A stretch of 20,797 bases of DNA, taken from JBNJGT01 sp046496745. Lineage in GTDB: Archaea > Nanobdellota > Nanobdellia > Woesearchaeales > JACJVW01. The first letter of the stretch is position 1, and each line of letters starts with the position of its first letter. Below, piece by piece: positions 7,267-13,577 of this stretch. The DNA lies in the NCBI GenBank assembly GCA_046496745.1, contig JAWOGQ010000065.1, positions 1 to 20,797 of the forward strand, read 5' to 3'. The notes under the pieces were generated by a model, which did not search any database, had not been told where the DNA came from, and saw only the letters and a list, made by a program, of their open reading frames with translations. The position numbers were made by a program, and so were the translations under genes.

Positions 7267-8011
7267 TACTATAAGGAAGCAAGGCATCAGGTTAAGCGCA
7301 CCTGTTCTTGTTGACCTGGTAGGACTCATAATATTCATATTCGTGAATTCAATATACATAGAAAAGATAGTTGCTGCCCTGACCTCATTCAATATGCATG
7401 TCTCGAGAAACATGGAAGAGATCATGGGAGACCTGCTGACAAAAAAGGATATATTTGCCCTGATGTCAAAATATCCACAGATTGGAAATGACATCTCAAC
7501 AGTCCTTTTCCTGACATTCCTGATGCTTTTAAGCCTCTTTATCATATATTGCATATTCCAGGGAATAAGCTGGTTCTTTGCTTACAAATTTGCAGGGCAT
7601 AAGGAGTCCTTGTCAAGGATCATGCTAAGGTTTAGTCTTGTAAACATCCCATGGTTCTTATTTTTCATGATTGTAAGTTTCATCTCGCTTTTGTTTTCGC
7701 TTCGAGCTGTACTTTCATCAAGCCCTGTCTCATTCACAAACATGATATCAGGCATAATATCTTTCCTTTTCATCTATGTGGTGGTTGTATCATATACAAG
7801 GCTACATATAAAAAATCCGTTCAGGGCTGTGAAGCTTGCCGGAAGAAAAGAACTGTTCATAGGATACCTGGCTGGTTTTGGAGGATTCCTGTTACTGGGC
7901 CTGGTCATAAGACAACTGCCATTTTCCCTGCAGCTTATTTTGGAAGTATTCTTCTTACTTCCTCTTCTTACCGGGCTTCGTGTCTTTTTCCTTAAACTTT
8001 CCAAGAACTGA
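7238..8011 (+). CDS. Polytopic membrane protein, family not recognised
   Basis: A 257-aa protein with about six hydrophobic segments (near residues 22-42, 88-112, 133-158, 168-188, 208-226, 230-250 of the ATG form). I recognise no family. The ATG at 7238 is chosen because GGAGG (7227-7231) lies 6 nt upstream; a TTG at 7232 in the same frame would sit in the spacer. It overlaps the DsbA-like gene by 29 nt and so is the last gene of the redox operon. Its 3' end overlaps the convergent lipid decarboxylase gene by 57 nt. Resemblance to YIP1-type membrane proteins is possible from the spacing of its helices but is not demonstrated. Confidence 0.7.
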   Translation: MLSEVRETIDTIRKQGIRLSAPVLVDLVGLIIFIFVNSIYIEKIVAALTSFNMHVSRNMEEIMGDLLTKKDIFALMSKYPQIGNDISTVLFLTFLMLLSLFIIYCIFQGISWFFAYKFAGHKESLSRIMLRFSLVNIPWFLFFMIVSFISLLFSLRAVLSSSPVSFTNMISGIISFLFIYVVVVSYTRLHIKNPFRAVKLAGRKELFIGYLAGFGGFLLLGLVIRQLPFSLQLILEVFFLLPLLTGLRVFFLKLSKN

Positions 8012-8599
8012 CTCACCTGCCCAGACCCTTTGCCCTTTCCTGACAACAAGAGGTATGTTCTCTGGAAGGATAACAATGAGTTGGCTTCCCAGGTTTATGA
8101 GCCCGTAGCGCTCTCCGGTCCTGTAGGTGTCACCTTTTTTGGCATAACATTCAATCCTTCGGGCAACAATCCCTGCGACCTGTATCACCTTTATCTTACC
8201 AAATGGCGCCTGAAGTGTAAGCTCGACCTTCTCGTTATGCAGGCCTGCTTCAACTGAATTCACTGGCTTGAATGAGCCTTTCTTGTGCCTTACAGAAAGG
8301 ACCTTGCCACTGACAGGCATCCTGTTTATATGGACATCCAAGGGTGACATGAATATGGATATGATCTTGCAGCTTTCTGATATATCGCACAGGGTGCGGA
8401 TCTTTCCCATGTATTTTTTTGGGATGGTGAGATTTTTCTCGCTTGTGTCTATGATATCCAGGATTACTCCATCTGCAGGGGATACAATCACGTTGCCTCC
8501 AGGTATATCTCGAGAGGGATCTCTTAGGAAATAGAATCTCCAGAAAACAAGAAAAGCAAGGAAAACTATAATCACAATAACCGATAGCACCCAGATCAT
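7955..8599 (-). CDS. psd: Phosphatidylserine/archaetidylserine decarboxylase proenzyme
   Basis: A pyruvoyl enzyme that converts the serine headgroup of the membrane phospholipid to ethanolamine at the cytoplasmic membrane. Seen: an N-terminal transmembrane helix, FLRDP, SPADG, the HINRMPVSG segment and the self-cleavage site LGSQ. Cleavage before this Ser would give a C-terminal alpha chain of 43 residues carrying the pyruvoyl group. The protein is 214 aa from the ATG at 8599, which fits the short archaeal/bacterial Psd subfamily (about 200-220 aa). That start is favoured because a TATA-like element lies 26 nt upstream. The longest frame starts at 8641 and adds 14 residues, but that start has no ribosome binding site and lies inside the promoter of the divergent gene. 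In an archaeon the substrate would be archaetidylserine. The 3' end overlaps the convergent membrane protein gene by 57 nt. Confidence 0.9.
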   Translation of the reverse strand: MIWVLSVIVIIVFLAFLVFWRFYFLRDPSRDIPGGNVIVSPADGVILDIIDTSEKNLTIPKKYMGKIRTLCDISESCKIISIFMSPLDVHINRMPVSGKVLSVRHKKGSFKPVNSVEAGLHNEKVELTLQAPFGKIKVIQVAGIVARRIECYAKKGDTYRTGERYGLINLGSQLIVILPENIPLVVRKGQRVWAGESVLGKFKEKDTKPGKKRK

Positions 8600-8620
8600 A
8601 AGTAAAGTATTATCTGATAC

Positions 8621-8631
8621 CTTAAAAATAT
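8621..8631 (-). promoter_or_regulatory. TATA-like element for the decarboxylase gene
   Basis: ATATTTTTAAG on the reverse strand, centred about 26-27 nt upstream of the ATG at 8599. It would give a leaderless mRNA starting at that ATG. If translation instead starts at 8641, this element would be coding sequence. Confidence 0.45.
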
Positions 8632-8640
8632 TTCCGAGCA

Positions 8641-8650
8641 TTATTTAAAT
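8641..8650 (+). promoter_or_regulatory. TATA box of the nuclease-like gene
   Basis: TTATTTAAAT centred 26 nt upstream of the ATG at 8672. No ribosome binding site lies between them, so a leaderless transcript is predicted. Confidence 0.6.
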
Positions 8651-8671
8651 CATCAGCTGATCCAAGGAATC

Positions 8672-9097
8672 ATGGGAAACTTTACTCAAGGGCAGTATGA
8701 TAACATCGAACGTTTTCTGGAAGAGAATCAAGGCGCAAAGCTAGGTTATCACCCTGTACACGATCGTTTCGTGAGAAATGTCGCAAACAATCTTGGACGT
8801 CTTGTACCAAATACTGAGCAGGCAAAAGCATATCATGAAGTGGCGTTCCAAAACCAAGAGGGAGTAATCCTTGGGAGCATTGATCTTGCAGTATTGACGC
8901 CTGACGAATTTATAATTGTAGAAGCAAAAGTGCGGGAGAGACACAATTGGAAAAATACTTGGGCCTGTAAAAGTCAATTGTCAAAGTATGCACGACTTTC
9001 AATGCAATACCTTGGAATCAAACCCACCTGTATTGCTGCATACAAGCATATCAATCAAACCAATAATTACAAGACCAGGGTCATACCAATATTCTAG
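8672..9097 (+). CDS. Orphan PD-(D/E)XK (RecB-like) nuclease domain protein
   Basis: A 141-aa protein with the core of the restriction-endonuclease-like fold: G68-S-I-D71 at the end of one strand, E84-A-K86 on the next (FIIVEAKV), then Q102-L-S-K-Y106, a QxxxY motif typical of RecB/Cas4-like members. E55 on the preceding helix could be the fourth metal ligand. Metal-dependent DNA cleavage is the family activity; the natural target is unknown. The protein is short, with no helicase, methylase or Fe-S cysteines, and no toxin-antitoxin or Cas partner lies beside it. Its neighbours are a divergent lipid gene and a separately promoted methyltransferase-kinase gene. It appears to be a single-gene, leaderless transcription unit. 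The function could be repair, defence or RNA processing. Confidence 0.75.
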   Translation: MGNFTQGQYDNIERFLEENQGAKLGYHPVHDRFVRNVANNLGRLVPNTEQAKAYHEVAFQNQEGVILGSIDLAVLTPDEFIIVEAKVRERHNWKNTWACKSQLSKYARLSMQYLGIKPTCIAAYKHINQTNNYKTRVIPIF

Positions 9098-9103
9098 AGG
9101 ATG

Positions 9104-9112
9104 ATTTAAATA
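9104..9112 (+). promoter_or_regulatory. TATA box of the methyltransferase-kinase gene
   Basis: ATTTAAATA centred 28 nt upstream of the ATG at 9136, in the 38-nt gap after the nuclease-like gene. A leaderless transcript is predicted. Confidence 0.6.
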
Positions 9113-9135
9113 GAAGGAAGGGCTCCTATCATCCC

Positions 9136-10326
9136 ATGAAAGATGAAGAGCGCCGTTTCCTTGAAGGAAAACACGGGGATGTCCTTCCTGCTGAAAACAA
9201 GAATCCCATATATGAACCAAGAGAAGATAGTGAGATGCTCAGGAGGCATATAAAGGATTATGCCAAAGGAAAGATTCTTGATATGGGGACTGGCTCCGGA
9301 GTGCTTGCCAAGGAGGCTGTAGGATACGGAGAAGTGCTTGCTGTCGATAAGAATCCTGATGCAGTATCTTACGTGAAAAACCTTGGAATAGATGCAAAGG
9401 AAAGCGATCTTTTCAGTGAGGTTGATGAAAGATTTGACCTGATAATATTCAATCCGCCATACCTGCCGCAGGACCCTGGTGTTGAGGATATGGCTTTGTT
9501 TGGGGGTAAAAAGGGTTATGAGGTCAGTGTTGATTTTATTTCTCAGGCTGCAGATTACCTGGAAAGAGATGGGAAGATACTTTTCCTTTTCTCAAGCCTT
9601 ACAAAAAAAGACAAGATAGAGGAAGCACTGGTCCATAACATGTTCACATGGAAAGAGCTTGAAAAGAAGCATATTTTCTTTGAGGATATCTATGTTTATC
9701 TTATAGAAAAGACAAGTGCAAGAAAAGAGATAGAACCGTATGTGAGTGATATACGGTACCTTGCACAGGGTAAGAGGGGAATTACTTATATCGGAATCTA
9801 CAAAGGAGAGAAAGTTACAATAAAAACCAAAAGGAGTTCAAGCAAAGTCAACAGGCTGGGGTTTGAGGCTGAATGGCTGAAGAAGATCCCTTTTGCACCG
9901 GATCTGGTTTTTGCGGGCAGGAATTACATAGTCTATAGGTATATAGAGGGCATCCCTATGAAAAAGTTCATTGAGGATGCAGAACCAAAGAAATTATACA
10001 AGGTTATAATGCGGTTACTGGACCTTGCATACGAGCTTGACAAGATGGGGATAAACAAGGAGGAGATGCATCGACCATTCACAAATGTCCTGGTGTCTGA
10101 TGAGCCGCACCTGATTGATTTCGAACGTGCGCATTACACTGAACAACCCAAGAATGTCACTCAGTTCTGCCAGTTCCTTCATGGATTCAGAAAACTTCTT
10201 GCTGAAAAAGGGATCAAGGTGGATAAGATAACATCTGCTGCACGAAAATACAAGGAAGACAGGGATATAAGCAAAGTCAGATCATGCATTTCAAATGATA
10301 TTGGTCTGACCTATGAGAATATTTAA
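9136..10326 (+). CDS. HemK/PrmC-type methyltransferase fused to a COG2112-like kinase domain
   Basis: A 396-aa two-domain protein. Residues about 20-195 are a Rossmann methyltransferase: SAM motif DMGTGSG (49-55), acidic loop AVD (69-71) and the NPPY motif (106-109) of N5-glutamine or N6-adenine methyltransferases. The overall pattern is that of HemK/Mtq2-type release-factor methyltransferases, with a YEPREDS entry segment. Residues about 200-396 look like the archaeal COG2112 kinase family: glycine loop GKRGITYIG (212-220), candidate ATP lysine K228 or K230, helix-C glutamate E244, hinge VYRYIEG (266-272) and a metal-binding DFE (328-330). The canonical HRD Asp is not evident; the catalytic-loop position reads EEMHRPFTN (309-317). 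Stand-alone versions of both domains exist in archaea. One promoter and one frame cover both, with no sign of a frameshift. Confidence 0.82.
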   Translation: MKDEERRFLEGKHGDVLPAENKNPIYEPREDSEMLRRHIKDYAKGKILDMGTGSGVLAKEAVGYGEVLAVDKNPDAVSYVKNLGIDAKESDLFSEVDERFDLIIFNPPYLPQDPGVEDMALFGGKKGYEVSVDFISQAADYLERDGKILFLFSSLTKKDKIEEALVHNMFTWKELEKKHIFFEDIYVYLIEKTSARKEIEPYVSDIRYLAQGKRGITYIGIYKGEKVTIKTKRSSSKVNRLGFEAEWLKKIPFAPDLVFAGRNYIVYRYIEGIPMKKFIEDAEPKKLYKVIMRLLDLAYELDKMGINKEEMHRPFTNVLVSDEPHLIDFERAHYTEQPKNVTQFCQFLHGFRKLLAEKGIKVDKITSAARKYKEDRDISKVRSCISNDIGLTYENI

Positions 10327-10329
10327 ATA
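10321..10329 (+). promoter_or_regulatory. TATA box overlapping the upstream stop codon
   Basis: ATTTAAATA contains the TAA stop (10324-10326) of the methyltransferase-kinase gene. Transcription should start near 10351. The resulting leader of about 13 nt carries GAGGTGA (10352-10358), 5 nt before the ATG at 10364. Confidence 0.55.
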
Positions 10330-10363
10330 GGATAGTGATAATAAATCACCTGAGGTGAAAATA

Positions 10364-10795
10364 ATGGATCCAACATTTACAGATCCGAATGCAGTGGCAG
10401 GAATGCTTGGTGCGATTACAGGAGGACTTATAATTGCAGTATTTGTTCTAGCAATTGGTTTTTATATATACATGGCTCTTGCTATGATGAGAACCGCACA
10501 ACGATTAGGTACACCTAACTCATGGCTTGCGTGGATACCTATAGGGAATATGGTATTAATGGCAAACATGGCAAAGATGCACTGGTGGCCTGTACTTTTA
10601 GTGATTGCAATGATAATACCTATTCTGAACGTTTTGGCAGGTATTGGCCTAATGGTATTTACAATTATCTGGCAATGGAAGATATGCGAGGCACGGAACA
10701 AGCCAGGATGGTGGGCAATAATCCAGATTGTCCCAATTGTCGGAGGAATATGGGGACTTATCATGTGGGGGATCCTTGCATGGTCCAAACAATAG
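10364..10795 (+). CDS. Small four-TM membrane protein, DUF5684-like
   Basis: A 143-aa membrane protein with hydrophobic segments near residues 15-40, 62-80, 83-103 and 116-138. The pattern W-L-A-W-I-P-I-G-N (about 51-59), a central P-x-L-N (86-89) and PGWWAIIQIVPIVG (112-125) resembles the DUF5684 family of uncharacterised small membrane proteins, in which a Trp-Ile-Pro-x-x-N motif recurs. The ATG at 10364 is chosen for its ribosome binding site; a GTG at 10355 is in frame but lies inside that site. It is a single-gene unit ending 35 nt before tRNA-Gly, so the tRNA promoter fills the gap. Function unknown. Confidence 0.75.
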   Translation: MDPTFTDPNAVAGMLGAITGGLIIAVFVLAIGFYIYMALAMMRTAQRLGTPNSWLAWIPIGNMVLMANMAKMHWWPVLLVIAMIIPILNVLAGIGLMVFTIIWQWKICEARNKPGWWAIIQIVPIVGGIWGLIMWGILAWSKQ

Positions 10796-10805
10796 TTTTA
10801 TAAAA
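10796..10805 (+). promoter_or_regulatory. TATA box of tRNA-Gly
   Basis: The palindrome TTTTATAAAA begins directly after the TAG stop of the membrane protein gene and is centred about 30 nt before the first tRNA base (10831). Confidence 0.55.
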
Positions 10806-10806
10806 C

Positions 10807-10829
10807 CTTTATTGTTTTCTTTTATTATT
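10807..10829 (+). terminator. T-rich stretch between membrane protein gene and tRNA
   Basis: A pyrimidine-rich stretch with several T3-T4 runs (CTTTATTGTTTTC then TTTTATT). It could end transcripts of the upstream gene and also forms the initiator region of the tRNA. Support is weak because promoter and terminator would overlap. Confidence 0.3.
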
Positions 10830-10830
10830 C

Positions 10831-10902
10831 GCGTCGGTAGTCTAATGGCTAGGATAAGGGCCTTCCAAGCCTTTGATCCGGGTTCGAATCCCGGCCGACG
10901 CA
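10831..10902 (+). tRNA. tRNA-Gly (anticodon UCC)
   Basis: A full cloverleaf is visible. The acceptor stem GCGTCGG pairs with CCGACGC (10895-10901), followed by discriminator A (10902). A D-arm with GTC/GAT follows. The anticodon stem is AGGGC/GCCTT with loop CTTCCAA, giving anticodon TCC. The T-arm is CCGGG/CCCGG with loop TTCGAAT. No CCA is encoded (next bases TCAA), so the CCA-adding enzyme is needed. There is no intron. The gene ends directly against the stop codon of the convergent TraX-like gene at 10903. Confidence 0.96.
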
Positions 10903-11502
10903 TCAACGTATTATCCAAATGATTAATAGATGTAAGGGATAAAATACGTAGAAGAAATATCTTGGAAGCCTTATTCTCCACGGTGGATTCCACCTTGTAA
11001 GAAAGACACCCAATAGTGCAAGGCTATTATACCAGACACTGAGACTTTTTAAAAGTATGATCATTGCATTTCCTATGAAAGGAGATATGCGAAAGAAAAG
11101 TATCATGAAAACTCCCAGGATGCCATAATCAATAGTAAGAAAATAATCAATCCCATATACCAAAATTGAATAAGGTATCAGGAAAAGAGGATTCTTCTCG
11201 TTAAGATAAAGGGCGCCTAGTCCCAGGAGAAGGGTGAACATGATGTTCAATTCCGGCCAAAGGAGCCAATATATCGGCTGTGCGATCACAGCAAAGAGAA
11301 AGAGGCGAAACGCGTATCTCTTGAGATTGCTTGTCTTCTCGAAGCCGAGAGCAATATGATAGGCAAAGATCGGAAAGCATAATCTTCCTATAGCCCTGAG
11401 TGTATGATACAAGGTCGGATTCAATGAATCCGAGAAGGCACTAGCTGTATGGTCTATTACCATAAGGACAATGGCTATAAGTTTTAAAAAGTCGTTTCTC
11501 AT
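10903..11502 (-). CDS. TraX-family membrane protein
   Basis: A 199-aa polytopic membrane protein. The N-terminal segment LIAIVLMVIDHTASAF (residues 8-23), then RAIGRLCFPIFAYHIALGF (36-54) and the terminal YPLHLLIIWIIR are hallmarks of the TraX family (PF05857), which is related to membrane-bound acyltransferases. E. coli TraX acetylates F-pilin. Outside conjugative plasmids the substrate is unknown, and no conjugation genes occur here. About seven hydrophobic segments are present. Its ATG overlaps the MscS stop by four bases (TCAT on the plus strand, ATGA in frame order), so the two genes are co-transcribed. The acyl acceptor could be a surface glycan or protein. Confidence 0.85.
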   Translation of the reverse strand: MRNDFLKLIAIVLMVIDHTASAFSDSLNPTLYHTLRAIGRLCFPIFAYHIALGFEKTSNLKRYAFRLFLFAVIAQPIYWLLWPELNIMFTLLLGLGALYLNEKNPLFLIPYSILVYGIDYFLTIDYGILGVFMILFFRISPFIGNAMIILLKSLSVWYNSLALLGVFLTRWNPPWRIRLPRYFFYVFYPLHLLIIWIIR

Positions 11503-12368
11503 TTCTTTATGATGTATGTTGGATAAGGTATCTTTATGCCTTCCTTATCAAACCTTTTCTTTACTTTCTCGTATAATGAGCATTTGAGAAAATAGCCGTC
11601 AGTGGCATTGGCTGTCCAGACAAAAAGCCTAAGCCTCATACCGTATTCACCAAGCTCATCAACACTTATCCTGTAAAGGTCTCCGCTGGGAAGGAGAAGA
11701 TGCTCGCTCTTGTTGTCGATGAATAAAGGATCCTTTACTACTTCTTCAGCAATTATCTTTTTTGCAAGATCGATCTCAGAATCATAACTTATTGTGAAAT
11801 CTATGAAATTCATCTTTTTCTCATCAGAGATACTATCATTTACAACCTTCTCTTCTGCGATTATGCCGTTAGGGATCATGAGGCGCTTGTTCTTGAGTGT
11901 CCTGATGACTGTATGCCAAAGGGTTATGTCCTCGACAAACCCTAGTTCTCCAGAGAGCTTGATGCGATCACCTATCCTGAAAGGCTCAAACATTGAGATG
12001 AAGATGCCTGCAACAAAATTGGCAAAAATCTTTTGGGTGGCAAACCCTACAATCAGGGCAATGACTCCTGCTCCGACAAAAATGGAATGGGATATCTCTT
12101 TTAGTTCAGGAATGGTTGAAACTATCAGGAGTATACCTATGATATAGATCGTGGATACAAGGATACGGCGGGCCATGTTGAACTTGGTCTGGTCCATTAT
12201 GGGAATGTCACAACCAAAATGAAAACGGCGATGGTAAAGGTTAGAGGTGGTTTTTGCATATGCGCGGAGCATTATACTATTGACAAAGTTTGCAGAAACA
12301 ATTGTTATTATGGCTATGCTGCCTATGAGGAGAACCTTGCTGTGAAGAAAGAAATTAACTATGTCCAT
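11499..12368 (-). CDS. mscS: MscS-type small-conductance mechanosensitive channel
   Basis: A 289-aa channel subunit. It has hydrophobic segments near residues 10-30, 68-86 and the pore-lining TM3 at about 98-127 (GAGVIALIVGFATQKIFANF), followed by FEPFRIGD (127-134), the beta domain with LKNKRLMIPNG (158-168) and a C-terminal alpha/beta domain (about 185-285). Length and order match MscS (286 aa in E. coli). The assembly is expected to be a heptamer that opens under membrane tension during hypo-osmotic shock. It is the first gene of a two-gene unit with the TraX-like gene. AAGGGGTG (12373-12380) lies 4 nt before the ATG, and a TATA palindrome centred at 12406-12407 probably drives this gene and the divergent one. 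Confidence 0.93.
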   Translation of the reverse strand: MDIVNFFLHSKVLLIGSIAIITIVSANFVNSIMLRAYAKTTSNLYHRRFHFGCDIPIMDQTKFNMARRILVSTIYIIGILLIVSTIPELKEISHSIFVGAGVIALIVGFATQKIFANFVAGIFISMFEPFRIGDRIKLSGELGFVEDITLWHTVIRTLKNKRLMIPNGIIAEEKVVNDSISDEKKMNFIDFTISYDSEIDLAKKIIAEEVVKDPLFIDNKSEHLLLPSGDLYRISVDELGEYGMRLRLFVWTANATDGYFLKCSLYEKVKKRFDKEGIKIPYPTYIIKK

Positions 12369-12402
12369 GTAACACCCCTTTTAAATCTCATGGAATCCTG
12401 TC

Positions 12403-12411
12403 ATTTAAATA
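12403..12411. promoter_or_regulatory. Palindromic TATA box shared by two divergent genes
   Basis: ATTTAAAT (12403-12410) is a perfect palindrome whose centre lies 38 nt from the mscS ATG (12368, reverse) and 39 nt from the ATG at 12446 (forward). With a TATA-to-start distance near 26 nt, each transcript would have a 12-13 nt leader. Each such leader holds a ribosome binding site (GGGGTG in reverse, GAAGGG in forward). A second near-symmetric pair, CTTTTAAATC (12378-12387) and CTTTTAAAAG (12425-12434), flanks it, about 15-17 nt from each start. Confidence 0.5.
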
Positions 12412-12445
12412 TTTTGGGATAAAACTTTTAAAAGAAGGGCATATT

Positions 12446-12676
12446 ATGCTTGAGATGGAGTACCAGCGAATCGTGGACCTCAAGTATCCTAAAGACCGGA
12501 TGATCGTTGTTGATCTGGAATCAAAAGAGGAGCTTGATAAGATAGAATCGGATAAGCGGTTCGTTATAAGGGTGGAGCTTTTGATGGATGGGACGTACCA
12601 GGACTATTATTATGTTTTCCTGGATTCGTTTGTCTATCGTTACAGGACACCACTGCATGAACATTTGAGAGGATAA
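12446..12676 (+). CDS. Small protein of unknown function, 76 aa
   Basis: A 76-aa soluble protein, acidic at neutral pH, with no recognised family. It begins with a hydrophobic/charged segment (DLKYPKDRMIVVDL), then a likely helix (SKEELDKIESDK) and strands ending in a tyrosine-rich stretch (YQDYYYVF). It looks like a small alpha/beta fold. GAAGGG lies 6 nt before the ATG, and the next gene begins 2 nt after its stop, so the two small genes form an operon. The pair lies head-to-head with mscS and tail-to-tail with rnhB. Confidence 0.65.
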   Translation: MLEMEYQRIVDLKYPKDRMIVVDLESKEELDKIESDKRFVIRVELLMDGTYQDYYYVFLDSFVYRYRTPLHEHLRG

Positions 12677-12678
12677 TC

Positions 12679-12915
12679 ATGGCATTTGACAAGAGTCTAG
12701 ATAAGGAACTATTCGGAGAAGAAGTAGAGTTTGAAGTGACAAAGCTACGGGTCAGCGTGTTCTCATACAATGACGGGCCAGCGAAACTGCAGATATCAAG
12801 GCAGTTGAGAAACATGGAAACAGGAGATTTCAAGTTTGCAAAGCTTGGAAGGATGACAAAGGATGAGGCAGAATCAATCATCCCCCTGGTGCAAAAGGCA
12901 ATCACTTACATGTGA
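12679..12915 (+). CDS. Small protein of unknown function, 78 aa; possibly PC4/PurA-like
   Basis: A 78-aa protein encoded 2 nt after the previous stop, with GAGAGG (12667-12672) upstream. Predicted strands at about 17-30 (FEVTKLRVSVFSY), 34-43 and 50-58 and a C-terminal helix (60-76) give a strand-rich sheet followed by one helix. That resembles the single-stranded nucleic-acid-binding PC4 or PurA folds. The resemblance is only topological, with no diagnostic motif. Pairing with the 76-aa gene suggests the two proteins act together. The 3' end overlaps the convergent RNase HII gene by 14 nt. Confidence 0.65.
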   Translation: MAFDKSLDKELFGEEVEFEVTKLRVSVFSYNDGPAKLQISRQLRNMETGDFKFAKLGRMTKDEAESIIPLVQKAITYM

Positions 12916-13543
12916 ACTGCGCCAGTGTAGGCTGGGCAAGACGCTTGTACGATGACCAGCTTTTCCTGAAGAAGTCATATTTTTTATAATTCTCTTTGAG
13001 GAATACTTGGGTTTTCTTATCAGAGGGATAGCCTGAACCAACTACAACCTTGTGGGTTGTCTCGATCTCTTTTATGGCGCGATCCCTGAGGACTTTTGCT
13101 ATGATTGATGCTGCTGAGACTATGGTGTAATTAAGATCAGCCTTGTGTTCTGCGATTATTTCTGTTTCATGGCTGAGACGTCCTTTGACGTAATCATGAT
13201 ATGCAGGGGGATTGGTGCTTGGACAATCAAGGATTGCAATTTCAGGTTTGAGCTCATTGATTATGTCTGCTGAGGTTGACCCTTCCAGAAGGTTGAGGTT
13301 CATGGTGTCAGATGCCAATGCTTCATCAATATCACGTGGAGATAAGATGACTACCTTGTATTTTTTTACGATCTCCAGGATTTTGGGGTATAGCGCCTCT
13401 CTTTTCTTGGGGCTTAGTAGCTTGGAATCCTTTACTCCCAAAGACTTTAGGGCTTTCTCATCCTCAAGGTCACCCATCACTCCAACCATGACCAAGGGTC
13501 CTATTACAGGGCCACGGCCTGCTTCTTCTATCCCGCATCTCAT
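12902..13543 (-). CDS. rnhB: Ribonuclease HII
   Basis: A 213-aa enzyme that cuts the RNA strand of RNA-DNA hybrids, removing primers and misincorporated ribonucleotides. Seen: GIEEAGRGPVIGPL (residues 4-17), KDSKLLS (38-44), ILDCPS (104-109), KADLNY with D136 followed by SAASIIAKV (143-151), and GSGYPSD (169-175). The usual catalytic tetrad is Asp-Glu-Asp-Asp. Here the first position is Glu5, followed by Glu6, D106 and D136. The longest frame begins at 13759, but the motif GIEEAGRG belongs at the N-terminus. The ATG at 13543 lies 28 nt after the centre of a TATA box, so it is almost certainly the true, leaderless start. The archaeal two-domain form with a short C-terminal tail fits the length. 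Confidence 0.95.
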   Translation of the reverse strand: MRCGIEEAGRGPVIGPLVMVGVMGDLEDEKALKSLGVKDSKLLSPKKREALYPKILEIVKKYKVVILSPRDIDEALASDTMNLNLLEGSTSADIINELKPEIAILDCPSTNPPAYHDYVKGRLSHETEIIAEHKADLNYTIVSAASIIAKVLRDRAIKEIETTHKVVVGSGYPSDKKTQVFLKENYKKYDFFRKSWSSYKRLAQPTLAQFTCK

Positions 13544-13566
13544 GGATATTGCAATGGCAAGTTTAT

Positions 13567-13577
13567 TTTTAAATATT
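13567..13577 (-). promoter_or_regulatory. TATA box of rnhB
   Basis: AATATTTAAAA on the reverse strand, centred about 28 nt before the ATG at 13543. It marks the internal ATG, not the far upstream one, as the start. Confidence 0.6.

Noticed and set aside
10831..10902. tRNA-Gly as an integration (att) site
   Set aside because: I found no second copy of the tRNA 3' end, no integrase and no mobile-element genes in the window.
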